A stretch of 41,024 nucleotides of DNA, taken from NCBI GenBank assembly GCA_009912175.1, contig WNDQ01000036.1:1-41024 (forward strand), in the 5' to 3' direction. The stretch is from Paracidovorax wautersii. Its GTDB lineage: Bacteria > Pseudomonadota > Gammaproteobacteria > Burkholderiales > Burkholderiaceae_C. Under the pieces are notes generated by a model. The model saw only the letters and a list, made by a program, of their open reading frames with translations, was not told the DNA's origin and did no database searches. Shown here piece by piece: positions 1 to 9,460 of this stretch. The position numbers and the translations under genes were made by a program. Numbering within the stretch: the first letter of the stretch is position 1; each line of letters opens with the position of its first letter.

Positions 1-48
1 ACGCACGGCGGGCGTGGTGCGGGCGTTCCTGTGCAGGGCGATCAGCAT
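1..48 (-). mobile_element. 5' end of a probable IS481-type transposase gene (cut by window edge)
   Basis: Reading leftwards from an ATG at 46-48 gives 16 codons, MLIALHRNARTTPAVR, before the window ends. A GGAGG ribosome binding site lies about 7 bases upstream, at 55-63. The LHxNARTTP opening is what I remember from the N-terminus of IS481-family (DDE) transposases of Burkholderiales, just before their helix-turn-helix. The assignment rests on this short peptide and family memory. The element's terminal repeat should lie between about 60 and 130, but I cannot define it from one end. The catalytic domain is outside the window. Confidence 0.5.
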
Positions 49-166
49 GCTTGGACCTCCGGAGGTGATTGCAGTGACTCTATCAATCCTCGCATCACCG
101 CTCGGGCCATGAAGAGTGGATAGCGATTCTCGCTTATGCAATCATCCGGGATGCGACAGCTACGCC

Positions 167-700
167 ATGAACATCGACATCCGCCGCACCCCATCGGCAT
201 CACGCGCGCCGCTGGCCGCCGTCTCGGCGCTGGCACTGGCGCTGGCCTTGTCGGCCTGCGGCCGCGAGGAACAGCAGGCGCCCACCACCACGCCAGCACC
301 TGCCGAGGCCCCGCAGACCACGCCGGCACCGGGTGCGGGCACGGGCGCCGCCGATCCTGCCGCCAGCAATTCCGCCACGCCGGGCGCGGCGGGTGACGCC
401 GGCACCACGCCGCAAGCCCAGGGCTCCATGGGCGGCGTGGGCGACGCCACACGCGATGCCGCCGGCAGCGCGGCCACCGCGCTGGACGACACGGGCATCA
501 CAACCAAGGTCAAGGCCGAGCTGGTCAAGGACGCCGACCTCAGCGCACTGGACGTGTCCGTGGAAACCAACGGCGGCCAGGTCACACTGACGGGCCATGC
601 CCCCACTGCGCAGGCCAAGGAACGCGCTGAAGGCCTGGCCAAGGGCGTTGACGGCGTCAAGGGCGTGACCAACAACCTGGAAGTCAAGGCCGGCGGCTGA
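167..700 (+). CDS. BON-domain lipoprotein
   Basis: A 177-residue predicted periplasmic lipoprotein. I chose the ATG at 167 rather than the one at 116 because it places a normal signal peptide at the N-terminus: a basic start, then a hydrophobic Ala/Leu run ending in the lipobox LSAC with Cys31. Residues 35-100 are a low-complexity Ala/Pro/Thr/Gly linker. Residues 106-175 form one BON domain with the usual pattern (TALDDTGITTKVKAEL, then GGQVTLTGHA, ending GVKGVTNNL), as in OsmY and related envelope-stress proteins that bind phospholipid. Most relatives carry one or two BON domains; this has one. It is transcribed alone towards a strong terminator at 747-788 and faces the convergent gene at 787-1149. 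The exact role is unknown, and envelope maintenance is inferred from the domain. Confidence 0.85.
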   Translation: MNIDIRRTPSASRAPLAAVSALALALALSACGREEQQAPTTTPAPAEAPQTTPAPGAGTGAADPAASNSATPGAAGDAGTTPQAQGSMGGVGDATRDAAGSAATALDDTGITTKVKAELVKDADLSALDVSVETNGGQVTLTGHAPTAQAKERAEGLAKGVDGVKGVTNNLEVKAGG

Positions 701-718
701 CGCCCGGCCGGGGCCCAG

Positions 719-750
719 ACCCAACCCCAACCCCAACCCCAACCCCAGCC
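719..750. repeat. short tandem hexamer repeat (CCAACC)n
   Basis: Four perfect CCAACC units run from 721 to 744. A fifth, variant unit (CCAGCC, 745-750) supplies the first bases of the terminator stem that follows. The array lies in the 3' untranslated region of the BON lipoprotein gene. Copy number in such arrays can vary by slippage. Confidence 0.8.
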
Positions 751-788
751 CTGCAAGGCCATGCGCCTTGCGGGGCTTTTCTTTTTTT
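747..788 (+). terminator. Rho-independent terminator of the BON lipoprotein gene
   Basis: The stem pairs AGCCC (747-751) with GGGCT (773-777) and GCAAGGC (753-759) with GCCTTGC (765-771) around the loop CATGC, with one unpaired base on each side. A T-rich tract (777-788) follows. It points rightwards. Its T tract overlaps the stop codon of the convergent gene. On the other strand there is no T tract after the hairpin, so it looks one-directional. Confidence 0.85.
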
Positions 789-1149
789 ACTTGGGATCGA
801 CGTCGGTGACGTCCTTCGGACGGCGCTCGCGCCAGTCGCCGTTCATGGCCTGCAGGCGCTGTTCCTGCTGGCGCGCGGCTTCGGCCTGCGTGTCGGCGGC
901 CTGGGCGTTGCCCCGGCGTGCGGCCCAGGGATCGGCCCGGTAAAAGCGGTTCCAGCCGGCGCGCGGGTCGACGCGGAACACCCAGGCCTGGACCGGGCGC
1001 CCCGTCAGGCGCGCCCACACGCGCCGCAGCCCCCAAACCAGGGCCAGCAGCGCGCCCGCGCACAGCAGGCTGAACGCAAAGATCAGCCCCATGGCCAGCA
1101 GCACGGCGCGAAAAACGAAGCGGATCAGCGTGGAAAAAAAGTCGTTCAA
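787..1149 (-). CDS. small membrane protein of unknown function
   Basis: A 120-residue protein I do not recognise. Residues 1-45 contain one or two closely spaced hydrophobic segments (about 8-25 and 25-42), so the N-terminus is probably in the inner membrane. The rest is hydrophilic, with a Trp/Arg-rich stretch (WVFRVDPRAGWNRFYRADPW) and an Ala/Gln/Glu helix-like stretch (about 85-105). It ends in a charged DVTDVDPK tail. It lies 131 bases downstream of clpB on the same strand, separated by a hairpin at 1171-1194, so co-transcription by read-through is possible but not shown. Coding is supported by the strong third-position GC bias and the clean hydrophobic/hydrophilic layout. Confidence 0.65.
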   Translation of the reverse strand: MNDFFSTLIRFVFRAVLLAMGLIFAFSLLCAGALLALVWGLRRVWARLTGRPVQAWVFRVDPRAGWNRFYRADPWAARRGNAQAADTQAEAARQQEQRLQAMNGDWRERRPKDVTDVDPK

Positions 1150-1170
1150 GACAGAGTCCTTGGATCAAAG

Positions 1171-1194
1171 CGTCAGGCAGGGTGATGCCTGACG
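1171..1194 (-). terminator. hairpin downstream of clpB (weak terminator candidate)
   Basis: A perfect 8-bp stem, CGTCAGGC (1171-1178) with GCCTGACG (1187-1194), encloses an 8-base loop between clpB and the downstream small gene. Only a short GCTTTG follows on the minus strand, so it is a poor intrinsic terminator. It may be an attenuator or an mRNA-end stabiliser. Confidence 0.4.
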
Positions 1195-1280
1195 ACAACA
1201 GCATGCCCGCCTTCGCTGAAGTGGACATGAAGGCAGGCCGGGCGACCCCGCGGGACACCCGGCCATGCCCGTGAACACGG

Positions 1281-3893
<2,613 letters not shown>

Positions 3894-3945
3894 GGTGAAA
3901 AAAACCTTTCAGGCAGCTGCCAGTCCTGGCAACTCATTGTTTCAA

Positions 3946-3974
3946 AACATAAGCCTGAGCGGGCGATTTTCAAG
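3946..3974 (-). promoter_or_regulatory. sigma-32-type heat-shock promoter of clpB
   Basis: On the minus strand there is a perfect CTTGAAA -35 (3968-3974). After 14 bases comes CTTATGTT (3946-3953), a partial match to the CCCCATNT -10. Transcription would start about 45 bases before the clpB ATG. The -35 element and the spacing fit the known sigma-32 consensus; the -10 is weaker. Confidence 0.6.
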
Positions 3975-5772
3975 GTCGGGGCGTCGATGAAAAAAGGGAG
4001 CGAACCCGCTCCCTGTTCTCATCCCGGCGCCAACCGGGAGGCGCATCACTAGGTTCGCCGTGGGGCGCGAGCGTCTGGCCCAGTTTCAGCGCCAGCAGTT
4101 CGTCGTCGCGCGTGGAGACCCGCACGCGGCCGTCCGGCAGTCGGTAAGCCCCCTCGGTGAAGCCGGAGCCGTTGAGAAACGGCGCGACCGCCTGCGGCTG
4201 CTTCCTGAGCGTGGCCTCCAGCGCCAGCAGGGCGTAGGGGTCGATGTCGTCGATGGCGGCGTACTGCAGGCGGGCGTCTTTCATGAAGAAGCCGCCATGC
4301 AGGTGCTGGCGCACGATGTTGTCGGCCACCGTCTGCGCCACGTCCAGGTAACGCCGGTCCTGGGTGGCCCGCCAGAGGTCGATCAGCGCGAAGATGGCAT
4401 AAGGGTCGCTGTTGCGGGTGTGCGTGTCGACGTGGACCGCCCGGCCGGGCGCCTGGCCGATGTCGCCCAGGCCCTGCCCCAGGGCGATGCCGCGCGCGGC
4501 CCGCCAGAGTTCGGCGTCCGGCTCCAGCGTGAAAGCGCGCGCATAGGACAGCAGGAATTCACTGCCCGCCGCATAAGGCCTGAAGACGGTTCCCTTGGGG
4601 CCGTAGTAGCCGTCGCGCCGCAAGGCATAGTTGGACAGATCGGTGCCGTTGGCCAGCATGGGGCGGAAGGTGTTGCCCGTCTCGTCGTAGGCGTAGCGGG
4701 CAAAGGCCTTCAGGCCGTCCAGCGTCCACCGGCGCAGGTCCGCGCCGTCCGGGCCCAGGTCCTGGGCCAGTTGCAGTTGCATCAGCGCGTTCTGGGAATA
4801 GATCGTGCTGGTACGGCCTTCGAGCAGCATGTTGCCCTTCAGCGCGCCAGGCCCCAGTTCGGGGCCGAGCTGGCGTTGCGCGCGGTCGCCTTATTTGGAC
4901 AGCGTGTCGCGGTCGTCCGTGGTGTGCGCGCGCTGGAGCGCCTGGGTGAACTGGTAGACGCCCAGGCCGGTCTTCGGGTCGCGCGGCAGCACGTATTGCT
5001 GGGCCAGGCGCTTGGCCCAGGTCAACGCGCCCGCGTCCTGGTCGTACTTGTAGAGCAACGACGCCGAATAGATCAGGTCGTTGCCCGCATTCAGAAAGCT
5101 CAGGCCCTTGGTCGCGGAAAACGGCGGCTGCTGCTCGAAGGGCTGGCTCCACAACGCCCCCATGGGCTTGCCGTAAACGCCGTGGCGGCTGGTCTCCAGC
5201 GTCTTCCAGTCGTGCACGTGCGCATTCCAGAAAGCTCGGATGAAGCGCGCCGTGGCGGGCTTGTCCACCTCGAACATCAGCTCGTAATAGGGATAGGCGT
5301 TCTTGAGTTCATGCACCATCTCCTTTTCGCTCGGGCCCTCGGGCGCCAGTGTCCGCGGGTCGATGAAGCGGTGCCCACCCCAGATCAGCAGGCCACTGGG
5401 GTCCTGGTAGTGGTCGAAGTAATAACGCACGGTTTCCCGGGCACGCTGCCGGTAGCGCTCATCGCCCGTCAGGTTGGAAAGCCAGACCAGCACACGCATG
5501 AAGTTCTGCTGCGCCGAAAAGTTGGACAGCACCGCCGTGCGGCCGTCCGGAAACGTCCACACCAGCGGCTGTCCGGTGCGTGGGTCGATCCCGCTGGCCA
5601 GCAGTGGCGAGGCCGGCGCGCCAATGGCCTGGCCACCGGCCTTGGCCAGCACCGTGTCCGCATAGCGCTGGACGACCGCCAGGCGGTCGGCGCCCTGCGC
5701 ATGCGCGGCCGGCCCAAATGGCGCGGCCAGGCCGCACAACCAGGCGATGGCGGGAAAAAGATGTCGTCTCAT
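3970..5772 (-). pseudogene. probable pectate lyase family 2 (PL2), interrupted by an in-frame stop
   Basis: One continuous frame of about 600 codons, broken by a TAA at 4891-4893 (codon 294). The same frame resumes at once (GDRAQRQLG) and stays open to 3970. The N-terminus has a signal peptide ending AAHAQ. The body has the alpha/alpha-barrel look and motifs I associate with PL2 pectate/exopolygalacturonate lyases, such as WGGHRFIDPRTL and KEMVHELKNAYPYYELM, so it would act in the periplasm on oligogalacturonate. The family call is from memory. The missing residue may have been Glu (GAA to TAA). The frame's last codons run through the terminator at 3990-4013 and into the clpB promoter. A tandem TAG-TGA in another frame at 4046-4051 suggests the original end was there and that a second small lesion exists. 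Possible GntR-type sites lie upstream at 5841-5910. Confidence 0.6.
3990..4013 (-). terminator. Rho-independent terminator of the PL2 lyase gene
   Basis: A 7-bp stem, GGGAGCG (3996-4002) with CGCTCCC (4007-4013), has a 4-base loop and six T's on the minus strand (A's at 3990-3995). It lies inside the nominal 3' end of the lyase reading frame, which implies that the true stop is upstream of it. Confidence 0.8.
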
Positions 5773-6233
5773 GTGTCCTGTCCTTGTCGAAAAACCGACG
5801 GGACCAAACCGCCCGTCGTACAGCAGCCCTTTAAGTCATAGGATGTCTTATGGCTTCGCTTATTTTTAGCCATCGTATGACATCCATGTCTTGGGGTATG
5901 CCTGTATGACGGGTGGCCCGGCGACAAAAAAGGCCGGTGTCAAGCCTTTCGTGGAAATCACGCGGGGCTTGAAACCATATACGGGGCAATAGGTTGGCTC
6001 TGTTTCGTGCCGCTTGCAGCGGATGCGACGTTGTGAGCTGGGAGCCACATGAGAGCCTTGGGAAAACAAGCCGGGTCGCGTTGTAGCGATGGAGATTGCC
6101 AAGGACCGGCAGGCTTGTTTAGTCGTTTTAGCCCATTGTTTCGTGCCCTATGAGGGGCGTACAGCATTGAGCGCCGTTTTGTAGAGTACGTAGTATTCCG
6201 ACCTCAAAGCGAAATCCACTCTTCCGCCATCAC
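5773..6233. other. intergenic region, less GC-rich, with no supported gene
   Basis: These 461 bases lie between the lyase start and the TetR stop. Short open frames exist on the minus strand (for example 5866-6102) but have no start-site support or recognisable motif. The left part holds the candidate GntR half-sites. At 6040-6077 there is a GGGAGCCAC...GAG...AAGCCGGGTC block that recurs at 7640-7666 on the other side of the TetR/SMR genes. The base composition looks visibly lower in GC than the flanking clp and mdc regions, consistent with acquired DNA. Confidence 0.5.
5841..5910. promoter_or_regulatory. candidate GntR-type operator sites upstream of the PL2 lyase
   Basis: GGATGTCTTATGGCT (5841-5855) is mirrored by AGCCATCGTATGACATCC (5868-5885), an imperfect inverted repeat. 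A further CTGTATGAC half-site lies at 5902-5910. The ATGTC/GTATGACAT half-sites resemble those bound by FadR-subfamily GntR regulators that control uronate genes in proteobacteria (family knowledge). Their position 70-140 bases upstream of the lyase start fits a promoter or operator. No regulator gene lies next to them, and the binding protein is inferred. Confidence 0.4.
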
Positions 6234-6791
6234 TCACACTGTTGCCATAGCACGCATCGCGACGAGTAAGTCATGCTGCGTTGGGATGTGCGTGGACAGC
6301 AGCCCTTGGACCACAAGCCCATCCACCAGCGCCGTCAAGGCCCGAGTCGTATCTTCATCCGCAAAGCGCCGAATAGTATCCCTAAGCACTTGCGTGGACG
6401 CCTCGCTGTAAAAGCGGAAGGCCGGACGGCGCAGCGCCAGGAAATAGAGTTCGTACGACAGCATGGTTTCCTGCCGGTCGCGTGTCAGGCGGGTGATGAT
6501 CAGTTCGGCCAGCCCTGTGATCAGCGCATCCAGCGATGCAATGTCCGCGCTCCAAGTCTCCATTTCCATTCGTCGTCGTTGTGTGAGGCGTTCAATAGAG
6601 GCCATCAACAACGCGTCCAAATCGCGGAAATAGTAGGTGGTCGATCCCAGCGGCACATCCGCCTCGGCGGCCACGGCCCGATGGCTCACGCCTTGCACGC
6701 CCTGGATCAACATGATCGACAGCGCAGTATCCACCAGGCGTTCGCGTCGCCCAGGATCGCCTGCCCCGCGCTTGCCTTGAGCCCTGCTCAT
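6234..6791 (-). CDS. TetR-family transcriptional regulator of the SMR genes
   Basis: A 185-residue protein. Residues about 16-62 form the TetR helix-turn-helix (LVDTALSIMLIQGVQGVSHR, then VPLGSTTYYFRDLDALL). The rest is the variable ligand and dimer domain. Its ATG overlaps the stop codon of the upstream SMR gene (6788-6791), so it is the last gene of an SMR1-SMR2-tetR operon. This arrangement suggests autoregulated drug- or metabolite-responsive repression. The palindrome GTGTAC-N4-GTACAC at the operon start (7466-7481) is the obvious operator candidate. The composition is less GC-biased than in neighbouring genes. Confidence 0.85.
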   Translation of the reverse strand: MSRAQGKRGAGDPGRRERLVDTALSIMLIQGVQGVSHRAVAAEADVPLGSTTYYFRDLDALLMASIERLTQRRRMEMETWSADIASLDALITGLAELIITRLTRDRQETMLSYELYFLALRRPAFRFYSEASTQVLRDTIRRFADEDTTRALTALVDGLVVQGLLSTHIPTQHDLLVAMRAMATV

Positions 6792-7135
6792 GCGGACGAT
6801 GCTCCTGTCCGGTTGATCAGGATCACGCCCACGACGATCAAACTAATGCCGGCCAGATTGGCTAGCGTCATGGCCTCGCCAAAGAAGACCCACCCAGACA
6901 GGATCAGCAGCAATGTGCCTAAGCCGGCCCAGACGGTATAGGCCACGCTCGCGGGAATCCTGACCAGCACATGCGAGAACAGGAAAAGCACCAGCACATA
7001 GACGCCAAACGACACCAAGCCGGGTGCGATGCGCTGGAAGCCATCCGAGAATTTCAGCAGCGAGGTCGCTCCCGCTTCGGCGAACACCGTCGCCAACAGC
7101 AGCAACCATGTCCGCAACGTAGGCGACTGCGTCAT
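6788..7135 (-). CDS. small multidrug resistance (SMR) transporter, EmrE-like
   Basis: A 115-residue, four-helix inner-membrane exporter subunit of the SMR family, which uses the proton gradient to expel cations. The conserved membrane-embedded acid is present: in FAEAGATSLLKFSDGF the Glu aligns with Glu14 of EmrE, and the following motifs (IPASVAYTVWAGLGTL, SGWVFFGEAMTLANLAGI) match the family. Its ATG overlaps the TGA of the upstream SMR gene (7132-7135), as expected for paired SMR proteins that form heterodimers, and it overlaps the downstream tetR. The substrate cannot be told from sequence. Confidence 0.9.
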   Translation of the reverse strand: MTQSPTLRTWLLLLATVFAEAGATSLLKFSDGFQRIAPGLVSFGVYVLVLFLFSHVLVRIPASVAYTVWAGLGTLLLILSGWVFFGEAMTLANLAGISLIVVGVILINRTGASSA

Positions 7136-7481
7136 GTCCAGACTCCCAACACGGCGATGCCCGCCAAAACACAGAGGAAACCCACGATACGGCTAGCGGA
7201 CAGGACAGACGGAACACCCACCGGTCGATGGCAAGCAAGGCTAGCGCGACCAGCCCCGTCCACACGGCATGCGCCAGCGCCACTGGCATCAACGTCATCG
7301 CGCGTGCTAACAGCACGGTCGAACCGGCATAGCACAGCAATGCCAATGCCGTGGGAACAGGTTTTCGGAATCGCGCCGAACCTTTCAGCGCCAAGGTGCC
7401 CAGGGTGCTGCAAACGGCACCGAAGACCAGCGTCGGTAGGACCACAAGGCCTTCCAGAGAAATAAGTGTACCATTGTACAC
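7132..7481 (-). pseudogene. second SMR-family subunit, divergent and apparently frameshifted
   Basis: From a GTG at 7479-7481 (AGGG ribosome binding site 6 bases upstream) one frame encodes SMR helices 1-3, ending ...LLAIDRWVF. The family's fourth helix (LSASRIVGFLCVLAGIAVLG) continues in a neighbouring frame that stops at 7132. The shift lies at about 7195-7215 and one added base would restore a protein of about 116 residues. Aligned to EmrE, the sequence CSTLGTLALK places Ser where the essential Glu14 should be, and the AYAIWSG motif reads AHAVWTG. If the frameshift is a sequencing error, this would be the non-acidic partner of the intact SMR protein downstream. If real, the gene is dead. 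Confidence 0.65.
7466..7481. promoter_or_regulatory. palindromic operator overlapping the SMR operon start
   Basis: A perfect inverted repeat GTGTAC (7466-7471), CATT, GTACAC (7476-7481). The last three bases are the GTG start codon of the first SMR gene on the minus strand. The size and symmetry fit a TetR-family site, and the operon's own TetR is the likely ligand-responsive repressor (inference). Confidence 0.55.
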
Positions 7482-7776
7482 AAATCACCCTGGTGAAACA
7501 CTGATTCACGACGAGACGGGCCGAAAATGCCCTGCCAAATCCTGGCTGAAAATGACTGGCGTTTGCTGCGGACGCAAACTCACGCAAATGATCTTCGCCA
7601 TGATGACGCCTCGGAAAGCCCAGTTTCCAAGAGCCGCATGGGAGCCACGCGAGGGGAAGCCGGGTCAAGTTTCGGAAAGCACAGGCATATATTGAACTCG
7701 CCTAATTGATTGATAAACCTGCTGTATCGAGCCCTGGCGTAGTCCAGCGAATTGCGGTACTGGAGTCATCGTGAAA
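7482..7776. other. intergenic region with no supported gene
   Basis: About 295 bases between the SMR operon start and the lipoprotein terminator. It holds a small inverted repeat GTTTGC/GCAAAC (7561-7566, 7574-7579) and the second copy of the GGGAGCCAC...AAGCCGGGTC block (7640-7666). Open frames here (for example 7527-7709 on the plus strand) show no recognisable motif. It may be degraded mobile-element DNA, but I cannot name one. Confidence 0.4.
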
Positions 7777-7807
7777 CAAAAAACCCCAGTGCCTTGCGGC
7801 ACCGGGG
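7777..7807 (-). terminator. Rho-independent terminator of the glycine-zipper lipoprotein gene
   Basis: A 10-bp stem with one mismatch, CCCCAGTGCC (7784-7793) with GGCACCGGGG (7798-7807), has the loop TTGC. Six T's follow on the minus strand, with a few more beyond one interruption. It lies 27 bases beyond the stop at 7834. Confidence 0.9.
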
Positions 7808-7833
7808 TTCTCAGGACGGGAGCGAATGCTGGA

Positions 7834-8322
7834 TCAGTGCGCCACGCGGCTGTTGCCGTTGACGGTGAGGATGCGCACGCGGTCGCCGACGCGGAAGACT
7901 TCGCCCTGGCTGACCTGCTGCACGTAGGCGCGGGTGTTGCCGTAGCTGTCGAGCACGGTGATTTCGACGCCCTGGGTGCGGGTCAGGCCCTCTTCGGTGG
8001 CCGAGCCCAGCAGGCCGCCGCCGATGGCGCCGATGATGGCCGCCACCGCCGAGCCGCGGCCGCCGCCCACGGCACTGCCGGCCACGCCGCCGATGGCCGC
8101 ACCGCCGATGGTGCCGATCGGGGTCTTGGTGCCTTCGATCTGGACCGGGCGCAGCTCGGTGATCAAGCCGGTCTGCACCGACTGGACCTGGCGCGCGTCG
8201 GAGCGGGAATAGGTGTCGCCCGTGAGGCTGGAAGCGCAGCCGGCCAGGGTGAGCGTGACGGCCGCCAGGCCCGCCACCAGCCAGGTGGAGGGGCGCAGGG
8301 GGGAGGTCAAGGTAGTCGGCAT
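7834..8322 (-). CDS. glycine-zipper outer-membrane lipoprotein (SlyB/17-kDa antigen type)
   Basis: A 162-residue predicted lipoprotein. The ATG at 8322 is preferred over the upstream one at 8382 because it has an AGGAG ribosome binding site about 10 bases upstream and gives a clean signal peptide ending LAGC (Cys29). Residues about 60-105 are a Gly/Ala-rich glycine zipper (IGTIGGAAIGGVAGSAVGGG, then IGAIGGGLLGS) of the kind that spans or packs against the outer membrane. The C-terminal 60 residues form a small beta domain (VEITVLDSYGNTRAYVQQ, VGDRVRILTVNG). This is the SlyB/PcP layout, linked to envelope integrity. It is monocistronic with its own terminator. Confidence 0.85.
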   Translation of the reverse strand: MPTTLTSPLRPSTWLVAGLAAVTLTLAGCASSLTGDTYSRSDARQVQSVQTGLITELRPVQIEGTKTPIGTIGGAAIGGVAGSAVGGGRGSAVAAIIGAIGGGLLGSATEEGLTRTQGVEITVLDSYGNTRAYVQQVSQGEVFRVGDRVRILTVNGNSRVAH

Positions 8323-8483
8323 GATGAAAAAACTCCTGTTCTGGGGAAACGCAATGGTGGCTGAGAGTGTGCAAGGCGACATTTAGTTTCCCGCGCCAGC
8401 CCGGTCATTGCTGTCGGGCCATTCTAAAAGCAGCATCGATCCTCCCTGCACGCGGCGCGGGTTCATGCTCCAATGGCGGCCTC

Positions 8484-9392
8484 ATGCCGTCCCCCACCGC
8501 TGTTACGCCCGCCTCCCCCACTTCGTCCAATCGCCGTGCCATCACCTTCATGGTGGGCGCCATGGCCTGTTTCATCTGCAACGACACGATCATCAAGTAC
8601 CTGGGGGAGTCGCTGCCCGTCAGCCAGCTCACGGTGCTGCGCAGCGTCATGGTCGTGGCGCTGCTGATGGCGCTGCCGCTGACGCCGCTGTGGCAGAGCC
8701 CGCGCGAGGCGATGCCCTGGCGGCTGCTGGGCAACCGCTGGGTCGTGCTGCGCGCGCTGTGCGATGCCACCGGCACGCTGCTGTACCTGTCGGCCCTGGT
8801 CCATCTGCCGATCGCCAACGCCACGGCCATCGGCGCGTCGCTGCCGCTGATGCTGGTGGCGCTGGCCGCGCTGCTGCTGGGCGAGCGGGTTGGGCCGGTG
8901 CGCGCGCTGCTGGTGGCCAGTGGCTTTCTGGGTGTGCTGCTGGTCGTGCAGCCCCGGCTGGGCGGCTTTGGCGGCTGGGCCCTGGTCTGCCTGGCGGGCG
9001 TGGTCTTTCATGCCTTGCGTGACTTCTCCACGCGCCAGGTGCCGCCCCAGGTTCCGTCGCGCGTGATCAGCGTCGCGTCGGCCCTGGCGATTGGCGTGGT
9101 GGGCGGAGGGCTGAGCCTGCAGCACGGCTGGCTGCCGCTGAGCGCGCCGCAGTGGCTGTTGCTGCTGCTGGCCGCGGTCTTTCTGTGCGGGGCCTACCAG
9201 TGCATCATCACGTCGCTGCGCACGGGCGAGCTGTCGGTGGCCGCCCCCTTACGCTACAGCTCGCTGATCTTCGCCCTGACGCTGGGCTACGCCATCTGGG
9301 GCCATGTGCCCAACACGCTGGCCTGGTCGGGCATCGCGCTGATCCTGCTCTCGGGCCTGCTGATGCTGCGCGCGCAGCGGGTTTCCCTGTAG
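8484..9392 (+). CDS. EamA/DMT-family inner-membrane transporter
   Basis: A 302-residue drug/metabolite transporter with about ten hydrophobic segments forming two EamA repeats (about residues 20-155 and 165-300). The first repeat contains VGAMACFICNDTIIKYLG and the usual ALVHLPIANATAIGASLPLM region. I start at the ATG at 8484. Upstream codons to 8367 are not hydrophobic-aligned and look like non-coding leader. It sits 68 bases upstream of mdcR on the same strand, but no functional link to malonate is evident. The substrate is unknown. Confidence 0.85.
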   Translation: MPSPTAVTPASPTSSNRRAITFMVGAMACFICNDTIIKYLGESLPVSQLTVLRSVMVVALLMALPLTPLWQSPREAMPWRLLGNRWVVLRALCDATGTLLYLSALVHLPIANATAIGASLPLMLVALAALLLGERVGPVRALLVASGFLGVLLVVQPRLGGFGGWALVCLAGVVFHALRDFSTRQVPPQVPSRVISVASALAIGVVGGGLSLQHGWLPLSAPQWLLLLLAAVFLCGAYQCIITSLRTGELSVAAPLRYSSLIFALTLGYAIWGHVPNTLAWSGIALILLSGLLMLRAQRVSL

Positions 9393-9460
9393 ACCGCCTT
9401 GGCGCCCGGCGCGGGCGGCGGCCGCTACCATCTGGGACCGCGTGGCAGCCCTCCCCTCAG

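Noticed and set aside
4060-5841. A 593-codon plus-strand open frame antisense to the PL2 lyase
   Set aside because: No recognisable domain, biased composition and no start support. The minus-strand frame has a signal peptide and enzyme-like motifs despite its stop.
7482-7776. Guanidine riboswitch in front of the SMR pair
   Set aside because: No conserved riboswitch motifs seen. A perfect operator palindrome and a TetR gene in the operon explain regulation better.
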